From NCBI GenBank assembly GCA_012510445.1, contig JAAZIA010000023.1, positions 1 through 64,000 of the forward strand: a stretch of DNA of 64,000 bases, given 5' to 3'. Source of the DNA: Bacteroidales bacterium (GTDB lineage Bacteria; Bacteroidota; Bacteroidia; Bacteroidales; UBA932). Below the pieces are notes generated by a model that saw only the letters and a program-made list of their open reading frames with translations, had not been told where the DNA came from and did no database searches. Position numbers and translations under genes: made by a program. Shown one piece after another: positions 8,468 to 15,830 of the stretch (position 1 is its first letter; every line of letters begins with the position of its first letter).

Positions 8468-9274
8468 CCTGTTTTCCAGTCCGTATTCTGTACAGGTGAT
8501 TTTGTTTTTCTTATTTTCTTTGCGGAGTTTCTTGTTAAATTGCAGTCCGTAAGTACTAACGTAACTGCGCGGATGATTCAGGTGAAGAGTCACAGCAGAA
8601 TACCTGATTTGCTTTCCCTTAACTCCCATTCTTTCCAGCCTCTCGCCAAGCTCTCTGTCTTCACCCCCATAATGCATTCTTTGATCAAACCCTGCCGTAG
8701 CCACAAGATCCTTTTTCCACCCGGAAGCATTCCCGCCATTCCAGGTAGCTCCTGCCGGAGTTAGGACATTCATCCACGCTGCCCGCCAACCGTACACACT
8801 TAATTTGACATTCTTATAAGAGGGTTTTAAACCGTTTTCTTCCAGCCATTTCCTATCAAAGCACAGTCCTTTTAAAATTTCTTTTTTCCCTATTATCTCT
8901 AAAAAATTTTCCGGAAGACGTACTGTTCCTCCTGACAGGAATTTACCTTGTTCACGTAATTTTACATGCGTTTCCACAAAATCTGACCGTGGAATGATAT
9001 CACCATCACTAAATATCAGATAATCGCCTAAGCTTTTTCTTATGGCTTTATTCAGAATGGCACACTTACGAAATCCCTTATCTTTTTGGTAAACATGACG
9101 TAAAGGGAAGTTTACTTCTGTCTTCATACGGTCTATCAATTCTTTTGTAGAGACCTCAGATCCATCATCTGCAACAAGCACTTCAAATCCCCTATATGTT
9201 TGTACATCATATCCCCACAAAGATAGTAGCAGGCTTTCCGGCTGATTGTATGTGGACAGTATTATAGAAACCAT
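8429..9274 (-). CDS. Family 2 glycosyltransferase
   Basis: GT-A fold glycosyltransferase of 281 residues from the ATG at 9274, chosen because MVSIILSTYNQP is the canonical beginning of GT2 proteins. The frame extends upstream to 9340 without family signal. Visible motifs are VADDGS, the DxD-type SDGD, and a C-terminal galactosyltransferase-like segment NGGNASGWKKDL followed by GGEDRELGERL. No membrane helix is visible, so it is likely cytosolic or peripheral and acts on a surface glycan or lipid-linked precursor. Sugar and acceptor cannot be told. A -7 element TACCTTTG lies at 9300-9293 on the minus strand, 18 bases before the start. Confidence 0.85.
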   Translation of the reverse strand: MVSIILSTYNQPESLLLSLWGYDVQTYRGFEVLVADDGSEVSTKELIDRMKTEVNFPLRHVYQKDKGFRKCAILNKAIRKSLGDYLIFSDGDIIPRSDFVETHVKLREQGKFLSGGTVRLPENFLEIIGKKEILKGLCFDRKWLEENGLKPSYKNVKLSVYGWRAAWMNVLTPAGATWNGGNASGWKKDLVATAGFDQRMHYGGEDRELGERLERMGVKGKQIRYSAVTLHLNHPRSYVSTYGLQFNKKLRKENKKNKITCTEYGLENRLLSSGKYREVIE

Positions 9275-9327
9275 GGATAAAATTTGATACAACAAAGGTA
9301 AAAAACTTAAATTGACATGCTTTTTAT

Positions 9328-9358
9328 TTTGCCAATACATATAAAATGTTTATTTTTG
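9328..9358 (+). promoter_or_regulatory. Consensus Bacteroidota promoter for the pilin-like gene
   Basis: TTTG (9328-9331), a 19-base spacer, then TATTTTTG (9351-9358). Both boxes match the Bacteroidota consensus exactly. The -7 box ends 26 bases before the ATG at 9385. It is the best promoter match in the window. Confidence 0.75.
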
Positions 9359-9384
9359 GTATGTACGTTTAAGCCTCTTTGGCT

Positions 9385-9846
9385 ATGAAAACCATTTATT
9401 TTTTATCCGCTCTGTGCCTGAGCTTGTTATTTCTTTATCCCGTTAAAGCTCAGGTAGTCGTAACAGGTCACGTTTCGGCAGAAATAGTTGATGTCGCAAG
9501 TGTTTCTTCACAAGATTCATTTTCCCAACTTTTGGACAAATCTCCCGATTTCGCATCTACAATGGATTTGGATTCATTCGTTTTAGGAGAAATAACCATT
9601 CAGGCTGGATCCAGAGTAGCTTATCAGGTTGTTTTAACACATGCTACCGTTGCCGGAGCAAAGAATGAACAACTTACGCTGGAAACCTCCTTTGTATCCT
9701 GTGGGAAAACAACAGACAGAGCCTATGAAGCTTTTCATAAAGACGGAGACCAGACACTGCAATTGGCAAGTAATCTTAACCCGCTGTACGAACAGGGTTC
9801 CGGCTCATATCAAGGGTCTTGTAACTTTGTTCTTGTATACGACTGA
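9385..9846 (+). CDS. Secreted pilin-like (DUF4402-like) protein
   Basis: Exported protein of 153 residues. The ATG at 9385 gives a clean signal peptide ending ...YPVKAQ; the TTG six bases earlier adds nothing. The mature part begins with VTGHVSAEIVDVA and ends YQGSCNFVLVYD, the two edge-strand patterns seen in DUF4402-type secreted proteins and in fimbrial subunits. Two cysteines (in VSCGK and GSCNF) could form a disulfide. It has its own strong promoter and lies 74 bases before the usher-like gene, so it is a likely secreted or assembled partner. The DUF4402 assignment rests on pattern only, and no donor strand was identified. Confidence 0.6.
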   Translation: MKTIYFLSALCLSLLFLYPVKAQVVVTGHVSAEIVDVASVSSQDSFSQLLDKSPDFASTMDLDSFVLGEITIQAGSRVAYQVVLTHATVAGAKNEQLTLETSFVSCGKTTDRAYEAFHKDGDQTLQLASNLNPLYEQGSGSYQGSCNFVLVYD

Positions 9847-9867
9847 TAATTACTTGCCAAGGGTTCT

Positions 9868-9897
9868 CTTGTTATATTGCAAATTTCGCTATTTTTG
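9868..9897 (+). promoter_or_regulatory. Putative promoter of the usher-like gene
   Basis: CTTG (9868-9871), an 18-base spacer, then TATTTTTG (9890-9897). The -7 box is identical to that of the pilin-like gene. It occupies the loop and first base of a perfect 18-bp inverted repeat, so a protein bound to the repeat would cover the promoter. The spacer is one or two bases shorter than usual. Confidence 0.5.
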
Positions 9898-9914
9898 CGA
9901 AATTTGCAATATAA
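9872..9914. repeat. Perfect 18-bp inverted repeat upstream of the usher-like gene
   Basis: The left arm 9872-9889 (TTATATTGCAAATTTCGC) and right arm 9897-9914 are exact reverse complements around a 7-base loop. The right arm ends six bases before the ATG at 9921. It is not followed by a T run, so it is a poor terminator. An operator, or an RNA hairpin that limits translation of the usher-like gene, fits better. Confidence 0.8.
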
Positions 9915-9920
9915 TTTTTA

Positions 9921-12900
9921 ATGCTACACCACCTGGCACACTACTGGCACAAACATACATCTATCTATTTAAGCTGTCTATTTATTGTCGCTTCCTTACT
10001 GTCACCTTTAAGTGTAGCAGCACAATCAGAAGAAGAGTATTTAGAAGAAATGGTTATTTATTTCTCTGTTCCTCGAATTGGAGGAACAGACATCTCTGCT
10101 ATACTGGGAGATACTGACGTATATTTATCCATCACAGAGATTTTTGACTTCTTGAAGATCAAAAATACATTTACCCCCGGGTTTGATTCTATTTACGGTT
10201 TCTTTATAACAGAAGATGCACCCTACGAAATAGATCGGGTCCATCATGTAATTAAATATAAAGGTAAAGAATACAAACTAAAGCCATCCGATTTTGTCCG
10301 TACAGAAACAGGTTTGTACCTGAAAACAGAATACTATGGGGAAGTGTTTGGATTGGACTGTTCTTTCAATTTCAGGAGTTTGTCTGTAACTATGAACACA
10401 AGCGTAGAACTACCTGTGGTAAGGGAAATGCGTCAGGAGCAAATGAGAAAAAGCTTAAGTAGGTTTCGTGGAGATATTGAAGCAGATACAACTATTGGAA
10501 GAAAATACCCACTCTTGCATTTTGGTATGGCAGATTGGAATGTTGTTATGACTCAGCAAGTGGGAGGAGTCTCAGATGCACGTGTAGCACTGAACCTGGG
10601 AGGCGTACTTGCCGGAGGAGAAACAAACGTCCGTTTAAATTATGATACTAGAAGCGGTTTCCAAAAAAGAAATCAATTTTACGAATGGCGTTTTGTAAAT
10701 AACGACTTCAAAATAATGCGTCAGGCCACGGTAGGAAAAATTGGCACATTTGCCACTTCAACCATCAGCTCACCTGTGTTGGGTGTTCAACTGACCAACA
10801 CGCCTACAACGTATCGTCAATCCTTTGGTACATATACACTGAGTGATGTTACAGAGCCCGGATGGACCGTAGAGTTGTACGTTAATAACGTATTGATTGA
10901 TTACCAAACAGCCGATGCCTCGGGCTTCTATACTTTTGAGGTTCCCATGATTTATGGAAACACAAACGTAAAACTGCAGTTTTATGGTCCGTGGGGGGAA
11001 GAACGTTATAAAGAGCAAACCATTAATATTCCATACAACTTTTTACCTACAGGAACGTTTGAATATAGGGTGTCTGCTGGAGTTGTGGAAGATTCGCTGT
11101 GGAGCCGGTTTTCCAGGGTAGATATGGATTACGGAGTAGCTCGCTTTATGACTATTGGAGCCGGTGTAGAATACCTGTCTTCTGTAACCTCTACTCCTGT
11201 TATGCCTTTTGTTCATACCTCCATAAGGTTGGCTCCCAGTTTACTGCTTACAGGACAATACATACATGGTGTAAATGTGAAAGGAGTTCTCAACTGGCGT
11301 CTGCCTTCAGACATTCAACTGGAAGCAAACTATACAAAATACCATAAGGATCAGACTGCCATAAACACGAATTATCAAGAAGAAAGAAGGTTGTCTTTAT
11401 CAATTCCTATAAGAGCCAAACGAATTTCGTTTTATACACGTATGGGAGTGAATCAAATTGTCATGCCCAACAGTAAATATACCACTGCAGAACTCTTGTT
11501 TTCTGGGAATTTCATGGGAGTCAGTACAAACTTTACTACGTTTGCTTCTTTTTCCCGTTTTTCTAAAGCTAACATCTTCAGCAACTTATCAATGTCTATC
11601 AGGCTTCCGGCCTCGTTCATTCTTACTCCACAGACACAATTTAGTTATACGCAGAAAAAGTTTGTTTCGGCAAGAATGGCTCTGGAGAAAAGATTCCGTT
11701 CTAACGGGTATATAAACTTATCTTATGAAAGGAATTTCCTGTACGGCACATCCAACTTGGAGTTGGGCATGCGTTACGATTTTTCTTTTGCGCAAATTGG
11801 TTTTTCTGCCCGCCGCAGCAACAAAATATACTCCTTCGTAGAAACAGCTAGTGGAAGCCTAATGGCAGACTTCCCCACAAAATATGCAGGTCTTAGCAAC
11901 AGAAGCAGCGTTGGCAGAGGAGGTATGGTCCTGTGCCCCTTCTTAGACCTGAACTGGAATGGAGTACGTGATAAAGGAGAACCCAAGGTTTTAGGGCTTG
12001 AGGTACGAGTTAGCGGTGGTAGAACACAATACAATGAACGCGACACACTCACCCGGGTTCACGATTTGCAACCTTATACAGAATATTTGGTTACACTTGA
12101 CGGAAGCAGGCTCGATAATATTGCCTGGAAATTAGCCGCTAATACAGTAAGTGTAAAAGTTGATCCCAACCAATTCAAACGTGTAGAGATTCCTGTCGTT
12201 GTCATGGGAGAAGCTTCCGGTCAAGTATATATACGTGACGAAAGGTCCTTACGCGGACAAGGAAGAATCACCTTACATTTTTATAGCAGCGATACCCTAC
12301 TGCGCTATACAACCATGTCTGAATCTGATGGCTACTTTAGCTATATGGGACTCCCTCCGGGGGACTATCTGGCGGCTGTAGATCCACAGCAAATGAAAAA
12401 CTTAGACATGACTGCATCACCCGGTTTTGTACCTTTTACCGTTCATCCCAGCCTTGACGGAGATTTTATTTATGATCTGGAATTCATCATTCAATCAAAT
12501 GTGCCGACTGTAGAGAAACCTGCTGTGGAGAAGCCTATTGTTGAAGAGGCTGTTATTGAAGAGGCTGTTATTGAAGAGGCTGTAAAAGAGGCTGTTGTTG
12601 AAAAAACTATTGTTGAAAAAGCTGTTGTCGAAGAGGTTATTGTAAAAGAAGCTGTTGTTGAAAAAGCTGTTATAGTGAAGCCTAAGGAAGAGAAGCCTGA
12701 AGAGTTAATGGTTATAGGAGGCTACCGCTTGCAACTTCTTGTGCTTAGCAAACCGATAGAGGATTCTGAACGTTACTTTGCCCCCCTTACAGAGAAGTTA
12801 CCCAATCTTAAAATCGTAACTGTCCAAGGTGAAAATAAACTTTATCATTACGTAACTCAAGTATTCCGCACACGTAGTGAGGCCTTGCATTGGATGCGAA

Positions 12901-12959
12901 TGATCAACAGTATGGGGTGGAAAGATTGCGTTCTTAAAAAAGAAGAAGCCTCTCATTGA
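9921..12959 (+). CDS. Usher-like outer-membrane protein with C-terminal SPOR domain
   Basis: Exported protein of 1012 residues. After a signal peptide (about residues 1-35, ending VAAQ) and an N-terminal domain, a long stretch of alternating strands suggests a large beta-barrel. An usher-type segment near residues 310-365 reads PGWTVELYVNNVLIDYQ ... FEVPMIYGNTNVKLQFYGPWGEE. A motif like NWNGVRDKGEP (about 673-690) and a carboxypeptidase-regulatory-like beta domain (about 765-827) follow. Residues of about 864-923 are a V/E/K/A repeat linker, and residues of about 930-1008 form a SPOR domain (YRLQLLVLSK, RSEALHWM). Ushers export and assemble pilus subunits; SPOR domains bind denuded peptidoglycan. 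No periplasmic chaperone gene is adjacent. The usher assignment is by pattern. Confidence 0.7.
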   Translation: MLHHLAHYWHKHTSIYLSCLFIVASLLSPLSVAAQSEEEYLEEMVIYFSVPRIGGTDISAILGDTDVYLSITEIFDFLKIKNTFTPGFDSIYGFFITEDAPYEIDRVHHVIKYKGKEYKLKPSDFVRTETGLYLKTEYYGEVFGLDCSFNFRSLSVTMNTSVELPVVREMRQEQMRKSLSRFRGDIEADTTIGRKYPLLHFGMADWNVVMTQQVGGVSDARVALNLGGVLAGGETNVRLNYDTRSGFQKRNQFYEWRFVNNDFKIMRQATVGKIGTFATSTISSPVLGVQLTNTPTTYRQSFGTYTLSDVTEPGWTVELYVNNVLIDYQTADASGFYTFEVPMIYGNTNVKLQFYGPWGEERYKEQTINIPYNFLPTGTFEYRVSAGVVEDSLWSRFSRVDMDYGVARFMTIGAGVEYLSSVTSTPVMPFVHTSIRLAPSLLLTGQYIHGVNVKGVLNWRLPSDIQLEANYTKYHKDQTAINTNYQEERRLSLSIPIRAKRISFYTRMGVNQIVMPNSKYTTAELLFSGNFMGVSTNFTTFASFSRFSKANIFSNLSMSIRLPASFILTPQTQFSYTQKKFVSARMALEKRFRSNGYINLSYERNFLYGTSNLELGMRYDFSFAQIGFSARRSNKIYSFVETASGSLMADFPTKYAGLSNRSSVGRGGMVLCPFLDLNWNGVRDKGEPKVLGLEVRVSGGRTQYNERDTLTRVHDLQPYTEYLVTLDGSRLDNIAWKLAANTVSVKVDPNQFKRVEIPVVVMGEASGQVYIRDERSLRGQGRITLHFYSSDTLLRYTTMSESDGYFSYMGLPPGDYLAAVDPQQMKNLDMTASPGFVPFTVHPSLDGDFIYDLEFIIQSNVPTVEKPAVEKPIVEEAVIEEAVIEEAVKEAVVEKTIVEKAVVEEVIVKEAVVEKAVIVKPKEEKPEELMVIGGYRLQLLVLSKPIEDSERYFAPLTEKLPNLKIVTVQGENKLYHYVTQVFRTRSEALHWMRMINSMGWKDCVLKKEEASH
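12510..12690 (+). repeat. Degenerate 12-15 nt repeats coding a V/E/K/A linker
   Basis: The segment coding residues of about 864-923 of the usher-like protein is built from units such as GTTATTGAAGAGGCT. That unit is exact at 12552-12566 and 12567-12581, with a one- or two-base variant at 12537-12551. It encodes V-I-E-E-A style repeats, a charged spacer between the barrel part and the SPOR domain. Repeat-number change would keep the frame. Confidence 0.8.
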
Positions 12960-12976
12960 TTGATAATGAGAGGCTT
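12935..12976 (-). terminator. Terminator of tRNA-Val inside the 3' end of the usher-like gene
   Basis: A perfect 12-bp stem (AAGCCTCTCATT, 12946-12957, with its complement at 12965-12976) surrounds a 7-base loop. On the minus strand it is followed by CTTCTTTTTT, giving a good terminator 7 bases after the tRNA. The hairpin includes the usher-like gene's TGA (12957-12959). On the plus strand the T run is absent, so it may only slow transcription there. Confidence 0.7.
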
Positions 12977-12982
12977 GTCTTG

Positions 12983-13057
12983 TGGGAGCTGCGAGATTCG
13001 AACTCACGACCCCCTGCTTGTAAGGCAGGTGCTCTAAACCAGCTGAGCTAAGCTCCC
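12983..13057 (-). tRNA. tRNA-Val (anticodon TAC)
   Basis: The minus-strand cloverleaf is complete: acceptor GGGAGCT / AGCTCCC with discriminator A, a D arm containing AGCTCAGCTGG, an anticodon stem CCTGC / GCAGG around loop CTTACAA (anticodon TAC, reading GUN valine codons), and a T arm with TTCGAAT. Length is 75 bases. The 3' CCA is not encoded. Confidence 0.97.
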
Positions 13058-13079
13058 AAACGGGACTGCAAAGATATAT

Positions 13080-14357
13080 TTATTTTTTTCCCTTGCAAAA
13101 AAAATTTTCCAATACATCGGCTACAGTGAAAGTACTTCCTGTCACAAGGATCATATCGTGGGGAGAAGCTGCAGCACAAGCTTTTGAAAAAGCTTCCCGT
13201 ACGGAAGATACCCTTTCTCCAAAAAAGCCTTTTTCCTTAGCCCATTCCTCAAGTAACTCTGCAGGTAATGCCCTCTCAATAGCAGGCTGGGTGAAGAAAT
13301 ACCAGGCATCCTTTGGCAGCAAACTCTCAGTCTCGCTCAATTTTTTCTCCCGTACTACACCATAAACAATATAAAGTTTGTGGTACGCTTCTTTTGACAA
13401 CTGTTCTTTTAGATAGCTAAGACCGTGTGCGTTGTGCCCGGTGTCTAAAATCACGGTAGGACGCTCACCTACTCGTTCCCACCTTCCATGAAAACCGGTC
13501 AAGGTTTTAAAAGATTGCAACCCCTTTTTCACAGAATGTTCCGTAATAACGGCCTTCCATTGCGTTTGTGTTTTTCTTAATACCTCCAAAGCACAAAGTG
13601 CCGTTCTTACATTCTCTCTTTGGTACAGACTGTCCCCCTCTATAGAGTAAAGTAGATAGGGACAGTCAGAAGCACAAGTGAGTGCAGCCCCCATCTTGAG
13701 CGCCTGTTCCTGAATGACGGGAAAGGACTCCGGATGGAATTCCCCTAGCACAAGAGGAACTCCTCGTTTTATAATCCCGGCTTTCTCCACAGCAATTTCT
13801 GCCAAGGTATTACCCAAGATATCACAATGATCCAAACCAATATTGGTAATTATAGAAAGAACAACAGATTGAGAAGCCAATACATTAGTAGAGTCCAACC
13901 GACCTCCTAACCCCGTTTCAATGATGGCTACCTCTACTTTTTGCTTTGCAAAGTGCTGAAAAGCCATGGCCGTGGTCATGTCAAAAAAAGACGGTTTTTC
14001 CTTACCCAATTCATTCATTCTGTTTTCAGAAAAATGTGTGATAAAAGAAATGACTTCTGATTCCGGGATCATATGTCCGTTTACTTTTATTCTTTCCCGG
14101 AAGTCTGTTAAATGCGGAGAAGTGTACAATCCCGTTTTCAAACCAGACGACTGAAGAACGGCAGCCAGCATATGAGCCACCGATCCCTTTCCGTTGGTAC
14201 CTGCAATATGTATACACGGGAAGCACAGATGGGGATTCCCCAACCAGAGCAACAAAGAAAGCATCCTGTCAGGATACGGTTTATACCCGTTCGCACCTGT
14301 TTTCTGGTATTGCGGAAAATTATCAATCAAAAAAGATACTGCCTTTCTGTATTTCAT
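13080..14357 (-). CDS. folC: Bifunctional folylpolyglutamate / dihydrofolate synthase FolC
   Basis: Mur-ligase family enzyme of 425 residues, usual length. It adds glutamate to dihydropteroate and to reduced folates in the cytosol. The P-loop GTNGKGS is at residues 53-59, followed by SPHLTDFRERI. A Mur-type ETGLGGRLDSTN motif and a C-terminal DTGHNAHG motif are also present. It is a single gene between tRNA-Val and phoH, with a short divergent gap of 66 bases to phoH. Whether it is bifunctional or only folylpolyglutamate synthase cannot be settled by reading. The bifunctional call reflects the lack of a second copy in view. Confidence 0.9.
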   Translation of the reverse strand: MKYRKAVSFLIDNFPQYQKTGANGYKPYPDRMLSLLLWLGNPHLCFPCIHIAGTNGKGSVAHMLAAVLQSSGLKTGLYTSPHLTDFRERIKVNGHMIPESEVISFITHFSENRMNELGKEKPSFFDMTTAMAFQHFAKQKVEVAIIETGLGGRLDSTNVLASQSVVLSIITNIGLDHCDILGNTLAEIAVEKAGIIKRGVPLVLGEFHPESFPVIQEQALKMGAALTCASDCPYLLYSIEGDSLYQRENVRTALCALEVLRKTQTQWKAVITEHSVKKGLQSFKTLTGFHGRWERVGERPTVILDTGHNAHGLSYLKEQLSKEAYHKLYIVYGVVREKKLSETESLLPKDAWYFFTQPAIERALPAELLEEWAKEKGFFGERVSSVREAFSKACAAASPHDMILVTGSTFTVADVLENFFCKGKK

Positions 14358-14423
14358 AACAGTGCGAATGTATGTTATTTTCTTTAAATTTGTAAGATTC
14401 CCTAACCACTTAAAGAAAAATAT

Positions 14424-15755
14424 ATGGCAACCCTACCAAAAATCTTTGTGTTAGACACCAATGTGTTGTTACACGACCACAAAGCCCTACGGAATTTTCA
14501 GGAAAATGATATTGTAATCCCCATCATTGTTCTGGAAGAAATAGACAGTTTTAAAAAAGGAAACGAACAAATCAATTTTAATGCGCGAGAGTTTTCTCGT
14601 GAACTGGATAGCATCTTGGGTGATAAAATGCTGGACGGATGGATTCCTATAGGGCACGACAGAGGCCGTCTTAAAGTAGAATTAGGGCATCCTTTTCCTG
14701 CAGCCTTGCAGGAGTCTTTTTATAAAGACACACCCGATCATCGCATCCTGGCTACTGCTAGATTTGTAAAAGAAGAAAACCCAATGCGCAGGGTTATTTT
14801 GGTAACCAAGGACATCAACCTGCGTATAAAATCAAAAGCATTGGGTATGGAAGCACAGGACTACCTTACCGGCAGAGTCAAAGAAGAAGATATCTCTATC
14901 ATGTCTAAGGGAATAGTGAATCTGAATAATGTAGATTCACACATAATGGCAAAGTTATACCAAACAGCAGAAGGACTCGGCCCTAAAGATATTACGTTAG
15001 AAAATGCCTATGATAACCAGTATTACGTCTTGCGAAATAAAGACGGATCTGCCATGGCCAGGTACAGGGCAGCGCAGAAAAGACTCGTTCCCGTTCCCAG
15101 CCACAGGGCTTATGGTATTACCCCTCGCAATTCAGAGCAGAATTTTGCTCTGGATGCCTTGCTAAACCCAGAGGTAAGTCTGGTATCTCTCACGGGAATT
15201 GCAGGGACAGGTAAAACTTTGTTATCGCTGGCCGCAGCACTGGCTCAAGAGAGGAAATACGATCAAATTATGCTCTCCCGTCCTGTTATTCCACTGAAAA
15301 GCCAGGAAATGGGATTTTTGCCGGGCGATATCAAAGAGAAACTGGCTCCCTATATGTTACCGCTTATGGATAATTTGAGCGTTATCAAAGGAAGCCTTAA
15401 GCCCAACAGTCGTGAATACGTTAAGATAGAGGAAATGCAGCGAAATGAAAAGTTACTTATTTCTCCATTGGCATACATACGTGGCAGAAGCCTCTCCCGC
15501 GTGTTTTTTATTGTTGATGAATCTCAAAACCTTACCCCCCACGAAGTTAAAACCATTATAACACGTGCAGGAGAAGGCAGCAAGCTGGTATTTACAGGGG
15601 ATATTCATCAAATAGATCAACCTTATCTGGACAGGCATTCGAACGGACTTACTTATTTAACAGACAAGATGTTAGGACAAGATTTATTTGCGCATGTAAA
15701 CTTGGTTAAGGGAGAAAGAAGTCGTTTGGCAGAGTTGGCAGGTACTATATTGTAA
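14424..15755 (+). CDS. PIN-PhoH family protein (YlaK-like)
   Basis: Cytosolic protein of 443 residues joining an N-terminal PIN nuclease-like domain (residues 5-145; acidic residues in VLDTNVLL and VLEEID) to a PhoH ATPase domain. Walker A, GIAGTGKT, is at 258-265, and Walker B, FFIVDES, near 361-367. PhoH2-type PIN-PhoH proteins act as RNA helicase/RNases in the actinobacterial examples studied, so an RNA-handling role is likely but not shown here. The gene is divergent from folC. A 10-base tandem repeat overlapping its stop precedes ppdK. Confidence 0.9.
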   Translation: MATLPKIFVLDTNVLLHDHKALRNFQENDIVIPIIVLEEIDSFKKGNEQINFNAREFSRELDSILGDKMLDGWIPIGHDRGRLKVELGHPFPAALQESFYKDTPDHRILATARFVKEENPMRRVILVTKDINLRIKSKALGMEAQDYLTGRVKEEDISIMSKGIVNLNNVDSHIMAKLYQTAEGLGPKDITLENAYDNQYYVLRNKDGSAMARYRAAQKRLVPVPSHRAYGITPRNSEQNFALDALLNPEVSLVSLTGIAGTGKTLLSLAAALAQERKYDQIMLSRPVIPLKSQEMGFLPGDIKEKLAPYMLPLMDNLSVIKGSLKPNSREYVKIEEMQRNEKLLISPLAYIRGRSLSRVFFIVDESQNLTPHEVKTIITRAGEGSKLVFTGDIHQIDQPYLDRHSNGLTYLTDKMLGQDLFAHVNLVKGERSRLAELAGTIL

Positions 15756-15782
15756 CATATTGTAACTTTTTTATTATTTTTG
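15748..15782 (+). promoter_or_regulatory. Tandem 10-bp repeat and -7 element before ppdK
   Basis: ATATTGTAAC occurs twice head-to-tail at 15748-15757 and 15758-15767, overlapping the phoH stop codon. TATTTTTG follows at 15775-15782. The second box fits the Bacteroidota -7 element, but no good -33 box sits at the right distance. The repeat lies where an activator could bind, which would be consistent with regulated ppdK expression. Confidence 0.45.
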
Positions 15783-15830
15783 CAGGCTAAAATCGGATAT
15801 TTATCTATTATCTAATCTTATACAAATTTT

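Noticed and set aside
9641-10117. 158-codon frame overlapping the pilin-like and usher-like genes
   Set aside because: It runs through the inverted repeat and both gene ends in another frame and has no signal peptide or family pattern.
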